Under the pieces are notes generated by a model. That model had not been told where the DNA came from. It saw nothing but the letters and a program-made list of their open reading frames with translations, and ran no database searches. Shown here in pieces: positions 40,262-48,832 of a stretch of 53,626 nucleotides of DNA. The stretch is taken from contig CAIVPZ010000052.1 of NCBI GenBank assembly GCA_903907955.1, forward strand, positions 1 to 53,626, given 5' to 3'. Source of the DNA: an uncultured Acetobacteraceae bacterium. Lineage in GTDB: Bacteria > Pseudomonadota > Alphaproteobacteria > Acetobacterales > Acetobacteraceae. The first letter of the stretch is position 1. Every line of letters starts with the position of its first letter. The position numbers and the translations under genes were made by a program.

Positions 40262-41641
40262 TCAGCCCGGCGTGTTGAGCGCGGCGATGAATGCGTCGGC
40301 CAGTCCGAAGTATTCCAGCCGCGGCAGGAATCGCGGCCGCAGCTTGCTCGACACGAACACACCGCGCATCGTGCCGTCCGGATTCTCGCCCTGGAACTCG
40401 TAATGGAACAGCGTCTCCATCGAGACGACCTCACCCTCGAGCCCGACCACTTCGACAAGTTCGGTGACGCGGCGCACGCCATCGCGCATCCGCGCCGTCT
40501 GCACGATCAGATCGATGGCGCTGGCGATCTGCGACCGGATCGCCTGGAGTGGCAGGTTCTGGCTGGCCATGATCATCATGTCCTCCATTCTGGCCAGCGC
40601 GTCGCGGCCCGAATTGGCGTGGATCGTTGACATCGATCCATCATGGCCGGTGTTCATCGCCTGCATCATGTCGAAGCATTCCGGGCCGCGAACCTCGCCG
40701 ACGATGATGCGGTCGGGCCGCATCCGCAGGGCGTTGCGCATCAGATCGCGCTGGGTGATCTCGCCGGTATGCTCGAGATTGGGGGGCCGCGTTTCCAACT
40801 GGACGACATGGCGCTGCTGGAGCTGCAGCTCGACGGTGTCCTCGATGGTAACGATCCGGTCGGTGGGTTCGATCATGCTCGAAAGCGCATTCAGCAGCGT
40901 GGTCTTGCCCGAACCGGTGCCGCCGGAAATGACCATGTTCAGCCGGCAGCGCGCGGCGATCTCCAGCGCCCGGCCCAGCCCCGGTGAGACCGTGCCAAGC
41001 TGCACCAGCTTGGCAAAGCTCATGTTGTTCTTGAAGAACTTGCGGATGGAAATACAGGGGCCGGCGATCGCCAGCGGCGGGATGACGACGTTGACCCGGC
41101 TGCCATCCTTCAGCCTGGCGTCCAGCATCGGGCTGGATTCATCGATCCGCCGCCCGATCGAGGAGGCAATGCGCTGCGCCACATGCAGCGCATGCGCGTT
41201 GTTGCGGAACTGCAGGGGGGTGGCTTCCAGCTTGCCGCGGCGCTCGACAAAGATCGCGTAGGCGCCGTTGATCAGGATGTCGGTGACGGTGGGGTCCTTC
41301 AGCAGCGGCTCGATCGGGCCGAGGCCGATCATGTCATCGAGGATGTCGTGGCCGAGCGTCTGCTGTTCCTGCCGGTTCAGCAGGAACCGGTTTTCATTGG
41401 CAATCTCGGACACCAGGGTGCCGATCCGGGTCGCCAGGTCGGTATTCGTCAGGTGTACGGCAACGGCGGGTTCGATGCGTTGCAGCACCTGGTCGCGGAT
41501 GAAATTGTCGGCCTCGGCGGCGACGGCCCGGGGGCGGACCGGCGCGGGTGGTTCGGTCGGCGCCCGTGCGGCCGGCGGGTTTGCTTCCGCGACCGGCGGC
41601 GGAACGGGGGTGCTGCTGACGCGTTTTCCGAATGGTGGCAT
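40262..41641 (-). CDS. cpaF: CpaF/TadA pilus assembly ATPase
   Basis: The 459-residue protein is a type II/IV secretion ATPase. A Pro-rich N-terminus (1-45) precedes the domain with GLGPIEPLLKDPTVTDILIN. The ATPase core has Walker A ISGGTGSGKTTLLNAL near 243, the Asp box TIEDTVELQLQ, Walker B RMRPDRIIVGEVRGPE and the His box MNTGHDGSMSTIHAN. It powers Flp pilin polymerisation, possibly retraction as well. The ATG at 41641 gives the standard N-terminus; the longer frame is spurious. It starts 2 bp after cpaE. Confidence 0.95.
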   Translation of the reverse strand: MPPFGKRVSSTPVPPPVAEANPPAARAPTEPPAPVRPRAVAAEADNFIRDQVLQRIEPAVAVHLTNTDLATRIGTLVSEIANENRFLLNRQEQQTLGHDILDDMIGLGPIEPLLKDPTVTDILINGAYAIFVERRGKLEATPLQFRNNAHALHVAQRIASSIGRRIDESSPMLDARLKDGSRVNVVIPPLAIAGPCISIRKFFKNNMSFAKLVQLGTVSPGLGRALEIAARCRLNMVISGGTGSGKTTLLNALSSMIEPTDRIVTIEDTVELQLQQRHVVQLETRPPNLEHTGEITQRDLMRNALRMRPDRIIVGEVRGPECFDMMQAMNTGHDGSMSTIHANSGRDALARMEDMMIMASQNLPLQAIRSQIASAIDLIVQTARMRDGVRRVTELVEVVGLEGEVVSMETLFHYEFQGENPDGTMRGVFVSSKLRPRFLPRLEYFGLADAFIAALNTPG

Positions 41642-41643
41642 GG

Positions 41644-42846
41644 CTACCTGAACAATCCGCGCAGCCAGGGCTGCCGCACCGCGCTTGGTTCCTTGCCGAT
41701 CAGCAGGCGGAAGACCGGCGCCAGCCCCCGCTGCAGGGCGGCACATTTCTGCAGGCCCTGTATCCCCAGCCGCGAGGCGGCGGCGATCTCGCGGGCGGCG
41801 GGAATGACGATGTCCGCCGGCGCGCCGGCGGCGTGGGCAAACTCCTCCTCCGGCAGGCTTTCGGCCGTGCCGGTCTTGTTGAGGATATGGACGGTGGTTC
41901 GTTCGGCGCTGTTCGGACCGAGCTTGTCCCGCAGGCGGGGCACATCGCGCGCGGAGACGAGGCTGGCACTGCTGACCAGCAGGATGGTGCTCGGCAGGTG
42001 CAACACGCGCGTCAGCCCGGCGACGGCGGCATTCGGAACATCGACGAACACGTACCGGCTGCGTTGCAGCAGCCGTTCCAGCAGCGCCAGCAGGGCATCT
42101 TCCTTCGGCAGCAGCATTTCGTCCAGCGGCTCCAGGGAGGCCATGACCCCGAGCCGTTCGGCCGCCGCCGCCATGCCGCGATCGAGGAACAGCTCGTCGA
42201 TGCGCTCCGGATGTTCGAGGGCTTCCATCAGGACATGGCTTGGCGTGACATCGAGCTGCAGCGCCGCATCGCCGAACTGGAGATCGAGATCCAGCAGGCT
42301 GACGCGCCGCTTTTCGAGTTCGGCGAGATGCCATGCCGTCGCCACCGCGATGGTGGTGGCCCCCGAGCCGGGGCGTGCGCCCACCACGAAGATGATCTGG
42401 TTTCGCGTTGACGCCGGCAGCGCCTCGCCGCCCTGCATGATGACGTTGCAGCCCTGCATGAACACGGCGCGCACCAGCGGCTTGACATGGTACTCCACCA
42501 CGCCGGCCGCCTTGAGTTCGCGATAGAGCCGGATATCGTTGGTCTCGCCGACGATGATGACGCCGGTGGACGGATCGCAGACATTGGCCAGATTATGAAC
42601 CTGGGCAACCGGGTCCTCGACCTTCTGCACGTCGACGATCAGCAGGCGGGGGGATGGCCGCGACGCCAGGTCGGTGATGGCGTTGTCAATTCCGCCATTC
42701 TTGAACTCGGTCTTAATGACAGCAAGATCGCTCAGGCACTGGCGGATGACCCCTTCGGAATCGCGATCATGAACGTAGACCATGGCCGTCGAGGTGGCAC
42801 CATCGAGCGGGGCGGTGGTTCCCTGGCGCGTGGTGGCATCGCTCAT
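41644..42846 (-). CDS. cpaE: CpaE/TadZ, pilus localisation ATPase-like protein
   Basis: The 400-residue protein has an N-terminal receiver-like domain (MVYVHDRDSEGVIRQCLSDL, RLLIVDVQKVEDP) and a C-terminal MinD/ParA-type domain (IIFVVGARPGSGATTIAVAT, VSLLDLDLQFGDAALQLD, YVFVDVPNA). The Walker A reads ARPGSGATT and lacks the signature Lys of MinD proteins, as in many CpaE/TadZ proteins. It is expected to place the pilus machine at the cell pole or another site. The gene overlaps cpaD by 4 bases. Confidence 0.92.
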   Translation of the reverse strand: MSDATTRQGTTAPLDGATSTAMVYVHDRDSEGVIRQCLSDLAVIKTEFKNGGIDNAITDLASRPSPRLLIVDVQKVEDPVAQVHNLANVCDPSTGVIIVGETNDIRLYRELKAAGVVEYHVKPLVRAVFMQGCNVIMQGGEALPASTRNQIIFVVGARPGSGATTIAVATAWHLAELEKRRVSLLDLDLQFGDAALQLDVTPSHVLMEALEHPERIDELFLDRGMAAAAERLGVMASLEPLDEMLLPKEDALLALLERLLQRSRYVFVDVPNAAVAGLTRVLHLPSTILLVSSASLVSARDVPRLRDKLGPNSAERTTVHILNKTGTAESLPEEEFAHAAGAPADIVIPAAREIAAASRLGIQGLQKCAALQRGLAPVFRLLIGKEPSAVRQPWLRGLFR

Positions 42847-43223
42847 TGGCCACCGCCACCGCCACCGCTGGCACCACCACCACCAGCCGTCATGGTGCCG
42901 CTGCCTATCAATGCCTTGACCTTGCCCAACTCGTAGTTCTCGACGCCCAGAGCGGCGCGCTCGCCGTTTGCGGGTCCCAGCGGCCGGCCGCGCTCCAGAT
43001 CCGCGGGGTTCGCCACCATGGCGCGGAGATTGACCGCACTGGTACAGCCAAGGTAGGGCGAGTCGGCGTTGCTGTAATGGTCGGCGGGAAATTTCACCCA
43101 TGGCGGGCAGGGGTTCTCTGCGGTCGGAACCGGCGGCGGCGGCGCGTTGCCGGCACAGCCGGGGATGGCCAGCAGCATGCCGGCAGCGCGCAAGCCGCGG
43201 AGCAATGCGGTCATCGTGGTCAT
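42843..43223 (-). CDS. cpaD: CpaD-like pilus lipoprotein, short form
   Basis: The 126-residue protein has a lipoprotein signal with lipobox AIPGC near residue 23. The CpaD signature follows: NADSPYLGCTSAVNLRAMVA and NPADLERGRPLGP. It is shorter than the roughly 200-residue CpaD of Caulobacter, missing the N-terminal part of the domain, and ends in a Gly-rich tail. CpaD is an outer-membrane partner of the secretin CpaC. It overlaps both cpaC (4 bases) and cpaE (4 bases). Confidence 0.8.
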   Translation of the reverse strand: MTTMTALLRGLRAAGMLLAIPGCAGNAPPPPVPTAENPCPPWVKFPADHYSNADSPYLGCTSAVNLRAMVANPADLERGRPLGPANGERAALGVENYELGKVKALIGSGTMTAGGGGASGGGGGGQ

Positions 43224-44659
43224 TCCAGCATGAATCCGGCCGCTCCCTGCAGACGCGGCTCGGCTGTCGGTCTGGCCGGCGAGGGAGGTGTCTGCGGCCC
43301 CGCTGCGGTGAGCCGGCCCTTCAGGATGCGCTCGAGATCACTCGAATAGCGCAGCCCTTCATTTGGCGTGTGCAAATCGGCCGGTCCGGCAGCGGGCCGG
43401 ACGATGTAGGGGGTGACAATGATCACCAGCTCGCTTTCATTGCGCTGGAAGCTGGACGAGCGGAACAACGGTCCGAGGATCGGCGTGTCGCCCAGCCACG
43501 GCAGTTGCTGTATCTGGTTCTGGGTGTTGTTCTGGAACAGGCCGGCGATGGCAAAACTTTCGCCGCTGCCAAGTTCGACCACCGTCTCCGCCCGCCGGAC
43601 CAGCAGCGCCGGGACGGTAACGCCGTTCAGGGTCAACTGGCCGGCGGTGGTGAGCGCGCTGACCTCCGGACGGACCTTGATGCTGATGCGGTTGGCATCC
43701 AGCACGGTCGGGGTGAAATCCACGCTGATGCCATAGCGCTTGTAGTCGATCGTGATCACCCCAAGCGCTTGCGGCACGGGAATGGGATACTCGCCGCCGG
43801 CGAGGAACGTCGCCGTCTCGCCCGAAACCGCCGTGAGGGTTGGCTCCGCCAGTATGCTCGCAAGCCCGTCCTGGTCGAGCATGTCGATGAGCGTCGAGAC
43901 ATTCAGATTGCCGCTTTTGTAGCCGAAGCCGACCGAGCCGAAGGTTTGCGGCGAGTTGGCGGGAATGAAATTGCCGAACCCCGCCGTTATTGGTGTGCGT
44001 CCGGTCAGCAGCCCCACCGCCAGCGTGCCGCTGTTGAAAAGTCCCTGCCAGTTGACGCCAAGCTGCTTGTCGATGTTGCGTGACACCTCGGCGACCCGCA
44101 CCCGCAGCGAAACCTGGATCTCGCCGGTGACGGTCACCTCGAAGTTGATGGTTTCCTTGTCGCCCAGATATTGCCGGGCGGCGGTCTTGAGCCGTTCCGC
44201 GTCACGCGGCGAATCGACCGATCCCGCAATGGTGACGCCGTTCTCCGTGGCGGTCACGCGGACCTGCGCTTTGGGAACCGCGTTGTGGACCGCCGCGGCG
44301 ATTTCGCCGGACGGCCGGACGACCCTGACGGTGTAGCTGGTGGCGGCGCCCGATTCGGTGATCGCGAACACCGTGGTACTGCCCGCCTTCTTGCCATAGA
44401 CCACAAAGCTGTTCGGGGCCGGCACCTGGATATCGGCGATGTCCGGGTTGGCGACGAAAACCGTCTTGGCCGGCCCGGGCAGTTGAATGAGCCGCGCCTT
44501 GTCCACCTCGATCGTGAGCGGAGCACTCTCCCGGGGCGTCGATCTGGCGGGGGGCTGCGCAGGGCTCCGGGCCGGAGCCACGGCCAGGGCAACCGCCAGC
44601 GCCAGCATGATGCGGCGGAGCCAGATGCGGAGCGGAACCGTGCGTGCCTGGGTCTGCAT
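43220..44659 (-). CDS. cpaC: CpaC/RcpA outer-membrane secretin
   Basis: The 479-residue protein has a signal peptide (RRIMLALAVALAVAPARSPA), an N-terminal secretin domain (LIQLPGPAKTVFVANPDIAD, GKKAGSTTVFAI), a BON-like section (RVTATENGVTIAGSVDSPRD) and the C-terminal secretin core (VRVAEVSRNIDKQLGVNWQG, LTAVSGETATFLAGGEYPIP, VELGSGESFAIAGLFQNN, LPWLGDTPILGPLFRS). It forms the outer-membrane channel for the Flp pilus. The ATG at 44659 lies 7 bp after the cpaB stop and gives a good signal peptide. Confidence 0.94.
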   Translation of the reverse strand: MQTQARTVPLRIWLRRIMLALAVALAVAPARSPAQPPARSTPRESAPLTIEVDKARLIQLPGPAKTVFVANPDIADIQVPAPNSFVVYGKKAGSTTVFAITESGAATSYTVRVVRPSGEIAAAVHNAVPKAQVRVTATENGVTIAGSVDSPRDAERLKTAARQYLGDKETINFEVTVTGEIQVSLRVRVAEVSRNIDKQLGVNWQGLFNSGTLAVGLLTGRTPITAGFGNFIPANSPQTFGSVGFGYKSGNLNVSTLIDMLDQDGLASILAEPTLTAVSGETATFLAGGEYPIPVPQALGVITIDYKRYGISVDFTPTVLDANRISIKVRPEVSALTTAGQLTLNGVTVPALLVRRAETVVELGSGESFAIAGLFQNNTQNQIQQLPWLGDTPILGPLFRSSSFQRNESELVIIVTPYIVRPAAGPADLHTPNEGLRYSSDLERILKGRLTAAGPQTPPSPARPTAEPRLQGAAGFMLE

Positions 44660-44666
44660 TGCACTC

Positions 44667-45566
44667 TCAAGGGCAGGGGAGGAGGCCGGCTTTGGTGAAA
44701 CACCGGCGCTCGGTCTTGCCGCCACGCATCACATCGATGGCTTCGCGGGGCGTCTCCGAAGGCGCCGGCGCGCCTCCGCCAAGAGCCGGCGACACGTCGG
44801 ATGCCCAGACGGGCGGACTTGCCCCCGGCGCGGCGGACAGGGATCTTTCCACATCCGGCAGGCCCCGCAGGGCGAGCTGGATCTTGCCGAGCTGTTCGGC
44901 GACGAGCAGCGTCGCCGCCTGGCGTTCCGTCACCTCGAGCGTGACGGTCTTCGGAACCTTCATCTCGGCCCCGCTCCCGGCTGCCGGCTTGGCAGCCGGA
45001 ACCAATACCTGATCGACCGCGATGACGCGCAGGTCGCGCAGCACCGTTTCGCCGACCGATCTGTGGCCGGGGTCGTTGGCCTGGGCATTGAAGAACTGGG
45101 TCAGGATCACGTCCACCCGGTCGCCGGGCAACATCAGGCCCGACGTGCTTTGAACGGCATCGACCGGGATCGAGACGGCGACATGGCCTGGCGCCAGGGC
45201 GGCCACCAGGAACCCGCGTTCACCGGGTTTGATGATCGCCGGCATCCTGACATGTTCCAGGGCCGCCAGGGAATGCCCCGCCACCGCGCCGAGGTAGTCG
45301 CTTTCCGGCATGGAACCGCGCTGGATATCGCTCTCGGCCACCCCGGTCGCGGGCACATCGGCCCAGATAAGGTCACCGGGCCGGAACAGGGTGCCGGCCG
45401 GGATCGCGTGGGCGGCAACCAGAACCGACTGGGTCGCAATCACCGGCGGCAGTCCCCCGCCCGGCGCCGTGGGGTTGCCCGCCTGCTGGAACCACAGGGC
45501 CGCCAACCCCAGCCCGCCGAGCAGGGCGAGCAGGCCGATGGCCATCAGGATCGTGCGCGGCAACAC
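44667..45566 (-). CDS. cpaB: CpaB/RcpC pilus assembly protein
   Basis: The 299-residue periplasmic protein has an N-terminal membrane anchor (ILMAIGLLALLGGLGLAALW), a SAF domain (VLVAAHAIPAGTLFRPGDLI), and the CpaB core (VSIPVDAVQSTSGLMLPGDR, VDVILTQFF, TVTLEVTERQAATLLVAEQL). The C-terminus is Pro/Ala-rich and carries two Cys residues (RRCFTKAGLLPCP). CpaB works with the secretin CpaC. It starts 6 bp after cpaA. Confidence 0.93.
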   Translation of the reverse strand: MLPRTILMAIGLLALLGGLGLAALWFQQAGNPTAPGGGLPPVIATQSVLVAAHAIPAGTLFRPGDLIWADVPATGVAESDIQRGSMPESDYLGAVAGHSLAALEHVRMPAIIKPGERGFLVAALAPGHVAVSIPVDAVQSTSGLMLPGDRVDVILTQFFNAQANDPGHRSVGETVLRDLRVIAVDQVLVPAAKPAAGSGAEMKVPKTVTLEVTERQAATLLVAEQLGKIQLALRGLPDVERSLSAAPGASPPVWASDVSPALGGGAPAPSETPREAIDVMRGGKTERRCFTKAGLLPCP

Positions 45567-45572
45567 CGCGAC

Positions 45573-46106
45573 CTACGCGGTCGCGAGGCAATAGGCGACG
45601 CCGAAGAGCACCGCGATGGCATAGGGCATCGGTTCGTTCGCCAGCATCCTCGCGCCTTCCAGCCGTGCCAGCCGGCATACAGCCCCGCCGCGGCTGGCTT
45701 CCGGCGCGGCCGGACCCACCCGGGCTGCCATGCGCCGCAGCACGAAACGGACAGCCAGATACAGGCAGCTTAGCAGACCGCCGGCGAGCGCAACAGCCAA
45801 CAGCAGCGCGATCATGCGATCCGCCGCTTGCGCAAACGTGACGGCTGCGATCAACTTCACGTCACCCCAGCCGAGAAGATCATATGACGCCGGCAGGCTC
45901 AGCACCGCGAGCACCACCAGCGCGCCCGCCACGCTGGCCAGCAACGGCCAGGGCCCGGAAATCAGGCGCAACCCGACGCCGCAGCACAGGACGACCAGCA
46001 CCACACGGTTGGGGATGATGCGATCCGCCAGATCGGTGACCGCAGCCACCCCCAGGCCCGCCAGGATCATCGCCACCAGGCCCCAGGAAACCAGCGTCCA
46101 CGTCAT
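45573..46106 (-). CDS. cpaA: CpaA/TadV prepilin peptidase
   Basis: The 177-residue A24-family aspartic peptidase has the first catalytic Asp in AAVTDLADRIIPN and the second in the GxGD motif LLGWGDVKLIAAV. Five to six membrane segments are visible. It cleaves the leader of Flp and TadE-type prepilins. The ATG at 46106 is preferred because the family's N-terminus (VAMILAGLGVAAVTDL) begins there. It starts the cpaA-to-tadC gene run, downstream of the flp pilin genes. Confidence 0.92.
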   Translation of the reverse strand: MTWTLVSWGLVAMILAGLGVAAVTDLADRIIPNRVVLVVLCCGVGLRLISGPWPLLASVAGALVVLAVLSLPASYDLLGWGDVKLIAAVTFAQAADRMIALLLAVALAGGLLSCLYLAVRFVLRRMAARVGPAAPEASRGGAVCRLARLEGARMLANEPMPYAIAVLFGVAYCLATA

Positions 46107-46162
46107 GGCATCTCTGTTTTGCTGCGTAACCCTCCAGAATGGCCGCACCGCGGCACGCCTGT

Positions 46163-46344
46163 TCAGATGGACAGGGTGCCGGCGAGGGAGGTCAACAGTG
46201 CGGCCAGATCAGTGCTGACCGGATTGACCGCCGCAAACATCGGCACCACGACGAGAGCGGCGATCAACCCACATTCGATCGCCGTCTCTCCAGTCTCTGT
46301 CTCCACCGGACAGGAGTCAATGAAGGCGCGAATCTAACAAGCAT
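46163..46344 (-). pseudogene. Second Flp pilin gene, broken by a frameshift
   Basis: A start typical of Flp pilins (MLVRFAPSLTPVR) begins at ATG 46344. The body continues in another frame: ETGETAIECGLIAALVVVP, then NPVSTDLAALLTSLAGTLSI and a stop at 46163. In that second frame a TAG lies just upstream, so no complete protein is made. The span is 182 bp, one base short of 61 codons, so a single deleted base near 46305 would explain it. The body has also diverged (Cys for the usual Tyr). A sequencing error is possible but the divergence suggests real decay. Confidence 0.75.
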
Positions 46345-46417
46345 GACAACTGACTGAATCGCTCCAATGAGATCAGGAACGGAAACCAGCCGTGGACTTA
46401 TCCGCCAGCAGCCAGCA

Positions 46418-46609
46418 TTACGGCCCGGCGCCACTGACTCGGGATGCGATGGTGCTGAACGTCGTGTTCAACTGGGTGCCGAGCAGCGTGATTCCGGCAA
46501 TGATCGCTACCGCGATGAGGGCGGCGATCAAACCATATTCGATTGCCGTGACGCCCGCCTCGGACTTCACCGGCCGCCAGGCGGCGATGGCATGAAGGAA
46601 GCTGAACAT
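46418..46609 (-). CDS. flp: Flp major pilin
   Basis: The 63-residue prepilin has the leader MFSFLHAIAAWRPVKSEAG and a mature start VTAIEYGLIAALIAVAIIAG with Glu at +5 and Tyr at +6, then TLLGTQLNTTFSTIASRV, all typical of Flp pilins. The leader is cut after Gly by CpaA. AAGGAG lies eight bases before the ATG at 46609. It is the first gene of the Tad locus, with an FNR-type box 121 bp upstream. It is the only intact canonical flp gene in the window. Confidence 0.95.
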   Translation of the reverse strand: MFSFLHAIAAWRPVKSEAGVTAIEYGLIAALIAVAIIAGITLLGTQLNTTFSTIASRVSGAGP

Positions 46610-46729
46610 CTGTGTTCTCCTTGGAGATTTTATTTTCGAGGGCATACGCCGGCGTTTGGCAATTTGGCTTCCCACGCCGATACCAACACAATATGCGCTG
46701 ATGTTCAAAACCGTCATTGATCTGGAGCA

Positions 46730-46743
46730 TTGATCCAGGTCAA
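46730..46743. promoter_or_regulatory. FNR/FixK-type box between flp and tadD
   Basis: TTGATCCAGGTCAA matches nine of ten conserved bases of the FNR/FixK consensus TTGAT-N4-ATCAA. If it acts as a class II site centred at -41.5, flp transcription would start near 46695. It lies between the divergent flp and tadD genes, so it could serve either. Confidence 0.6.
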
Positions 46744-46948
46744 TGGCTGGCATCGCTGCGATCGTTATGATTAATAACAGACAGTTGATTTTGCCATGGT
46801 CGGCCGAAGGCAGGCCAACCAGGATTTCGGCACCGCAGCAAAGACGGTGGATGCCCGGGACAAGCGCGGGTATGACGGCAAGAATCGGTCCTTGGCGCCG
46901 GTTGGCATGAAAGGAATTGGCGTGTTCGCGACGAAAGCGGCGTTCCGC

Positions 46949-47731
46949 ATGAGCCACACGGGGCGACTGGTCCTGATCGCCGCCCTGCTGGCGCTGGCCG
47001 GGTGCGCCGACAGCGGTTCCGCCGATGTTCAACCCTTTGCGACCGAGGCCCATGTGCGGGTTGCGCGAGGTGATCCTGGCGCCGCTTTGCAACTGGCGCG
47101 CGACACGCGGCAGGCCGGCGATTTGAACACGGCAATACAACTCTACCGGTCGCTTGCCACAAGAACGGGCGCGACGGCGGAGGTTGTGGTTGAATACGGT
47201 GACGTGCTGCTCGAATCCGGGGCCGCCGATGACGCCATCGACGTCTACAGCCATGTCGGCACCGGCTCCCCGGCGCGCCTGGCATCTCTGCTCGGCATGA
47301 TTCGGGCCTACCTGTTCCTCGCTGAACCTGCCAAAGCGCTCGAATATGCCGACGAGGCAACGGCGCTGGCGCCACAGGACGCCCGCGTCCTGGTCGATCG
47401 CGGGGTTACGCTCGACACGCTGACACGGCATGCCGAGGCGCAGCAATGCTATCGCGCGGTGTTGAGCGTGGAATCCCGCCACGTCTCCGCGCGCAACAAC
47501 CTGGCCCTGTCGCTGGCCCTGACGGGCCAGTATGACGAGGCCGTCGCGCTGATCACGCCGCTCGCGCGGTCGTCGGCCGCCACGCCGCGGATACGGCAAA
47601 ACATGGCGATGATCTATGGGCTGATGGGCGATTCCGACCACGCGGCGACGGTGAGCAGAATGGATCTCGACGAAGGCGCCACGCGGGCCAATCTTGCTTT
47701 TCTTGCTGCCACCCGGCGCGCGCAGCCATGA
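46949..47731 (+). CDS. tadD: TadD-like TPR lipoprotein
   Basis: The 260-residue protein has a lipoprotein signal peptide (LVLIAALLALAGC, lipobox LAGC near residue 19) and about five tetratricopeptide repeats (ALQLARDTRQAGDLNTAIQL, YGDVLLESGAADDAIDVY, AKALEYADEATALAPQDARV, ARNNLALSLALTGQYDEAVA, MAMIYGLMGDSDHAATV). TadD proteins assist assembly of the CpaC secretin complex. The ATG at 46949 gives a compact signal peptide; 46907 is an in-frame alternative. It is divergent from flp and shares the intergenic FNR-type box. Confidence 0.85.
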   Translation: MSHTGRLVLIAALLALAGCADSGSADVQPFATEAHVRVARGDPGAALQLARDTRQAGDLNTAIQLYRSLATRTGATAEVVVEYGDVLLESGAADDAIDVYSHVGTGSPARLASLLGMIRAYLFLAEPAKALEYADEATALAPQDARVLVDRGVTLDTLTRHAEAQQCYRAVLSVESRHVSARNNLALSLALTGQYDEAVALITPLARSSAATPRIRQNMAMIYGLMGDSDHAATVSRMDLDEGATRANLAFLAATRRAQP

Positions 47732-47755
47732 GCGCCGGCGGCCCCCACTGAGAGA

Positions 47756-48778
47756 CTAGCCCGGTTGCCGGGCCGGCACTGACCTTGCATGCCACAGTAT
47801 CACGCCGAAAAACAGCATAAGCGGCACGGCACTGACTGGCTGATCCTTCACCTGCATAAGCGTCGGAAATATGTATGCCAGAATGAGAATAATGATCTCC
47901 GCCAGGCTGAACGTGCCGCCCGATTCAGTACGCGCCTCAATGAACAGAGCCAGAGCCGCCGCGACTATCGGCAGATCATAGATAATTGCATGAGGGGTTG
48001 CCAGGAAGGTTCCGACCAGCAGTGCGGCAGTGGCAATTCGCCCAGAATTGCCGCCGGAAACAACGCCACACAAGAATTGCCACAGCAAGGGAGACAAGGG
48101 CCTGGACGAGTTTGGCCGTCTTTAGTGTGAGGCCCGCCAACTCAAGATTGGCCATTACGGTGAGTTTGAAATATAGCATTTCTCTCGTCCAGTCAAAATT
48201 TCCGCATAGACCGGCAACGTCGAAATCCAGGCAGGCCAGATGGCCCAACCGAACGCAAAAGTTGCGACCACGGCCAGCCCGATCGCCGTCACGCTTGCGG
48301 CAAGGAAAGCCGGCCAGAACCCGGCAGCGGCGAGAGCTATGGGCACCAGGAAGCCAAGCTGTGGCGTGTAGCTGAGAATGCCAAGCAGGATTCCTCCAAG
48401 CACAGGCCGGCTGCCTGCAAGCCGGACCCCGGCCGTTATCAGGGCCGCCGCAAGAAACCCGCTCTGCCCGGCGGCAATTGACGCCGTGCTTGCGGGGGCG
48501 ACGATCACGCCAAGCACGCCAAGCACGCCAAGCACGCAAAGCGGCAGCCGGGAGCATGTTGACACAACGGCCCAAACAAAAATCGCAAAAGTGAAAAAAT
48601 ATCCAGATAATGTAGGTCACGTCCTAGGAAAGAATTTTCAGATGGCCATGCCAACAGCATAAATACTGGTGGATAGGGAAACGGATTTTGGGTGCCAGGG
48701 TCCATTCCGAGCGCAATCTGCCTAGCATGAAGAATGGCGGAATCGTAGAGTTCCGCGGCCGGATGGGCGCTTGCGATT
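47756..48778 (-). pseudogene. Degenerate copy of the GT87-type gene
   Basis: Pieces in at least three reading frames match the intact protein encoded at 30909-32174 in order: SIASAHPAAELYDSAILHAR and NPFPYPPVFMLLAWP; then SRLPLC...VIVAPASTASIAAGQSGFLA and GILSYTPQLGFLVPIALAAA; then LTVMANLELAGLTLKTAKLV; then GRIATAALLVGTFLATPHAI and PLMLFFGVILWHARSVPARQ. About 80 N-terminal residues are missing and at least three frame changes occur. The C-terminal part is well preserved, so the decay appears fairly recent. It is on the strand opposite to its intact paralogue, about 16 kb away. Confidence 0.85.
48506..48537. repeat. 9-bp tandem repeat inside the GT87 pseudogene
   Basis: CACGCCAAG occurs three times in tandem (48506-48532) plus a partial fourth copy. 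On the coding strand it reads as VLGVLGVLGV where the intact paralogue has a single LLGV, so two units were added by slippage. Confidence 0.85.
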
Positions 48779-48832
48779 GAGGCATGTTCGCTAATCTGTC
48801 GCGACGCACGAATCACAGCGCGCCATGGTGGA

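Noticed and set aside
48481-48545. CRISPR array
   Set aside because: The tandem units are only 9 bp without spacers; they are slippage copies inside a pseudogene.
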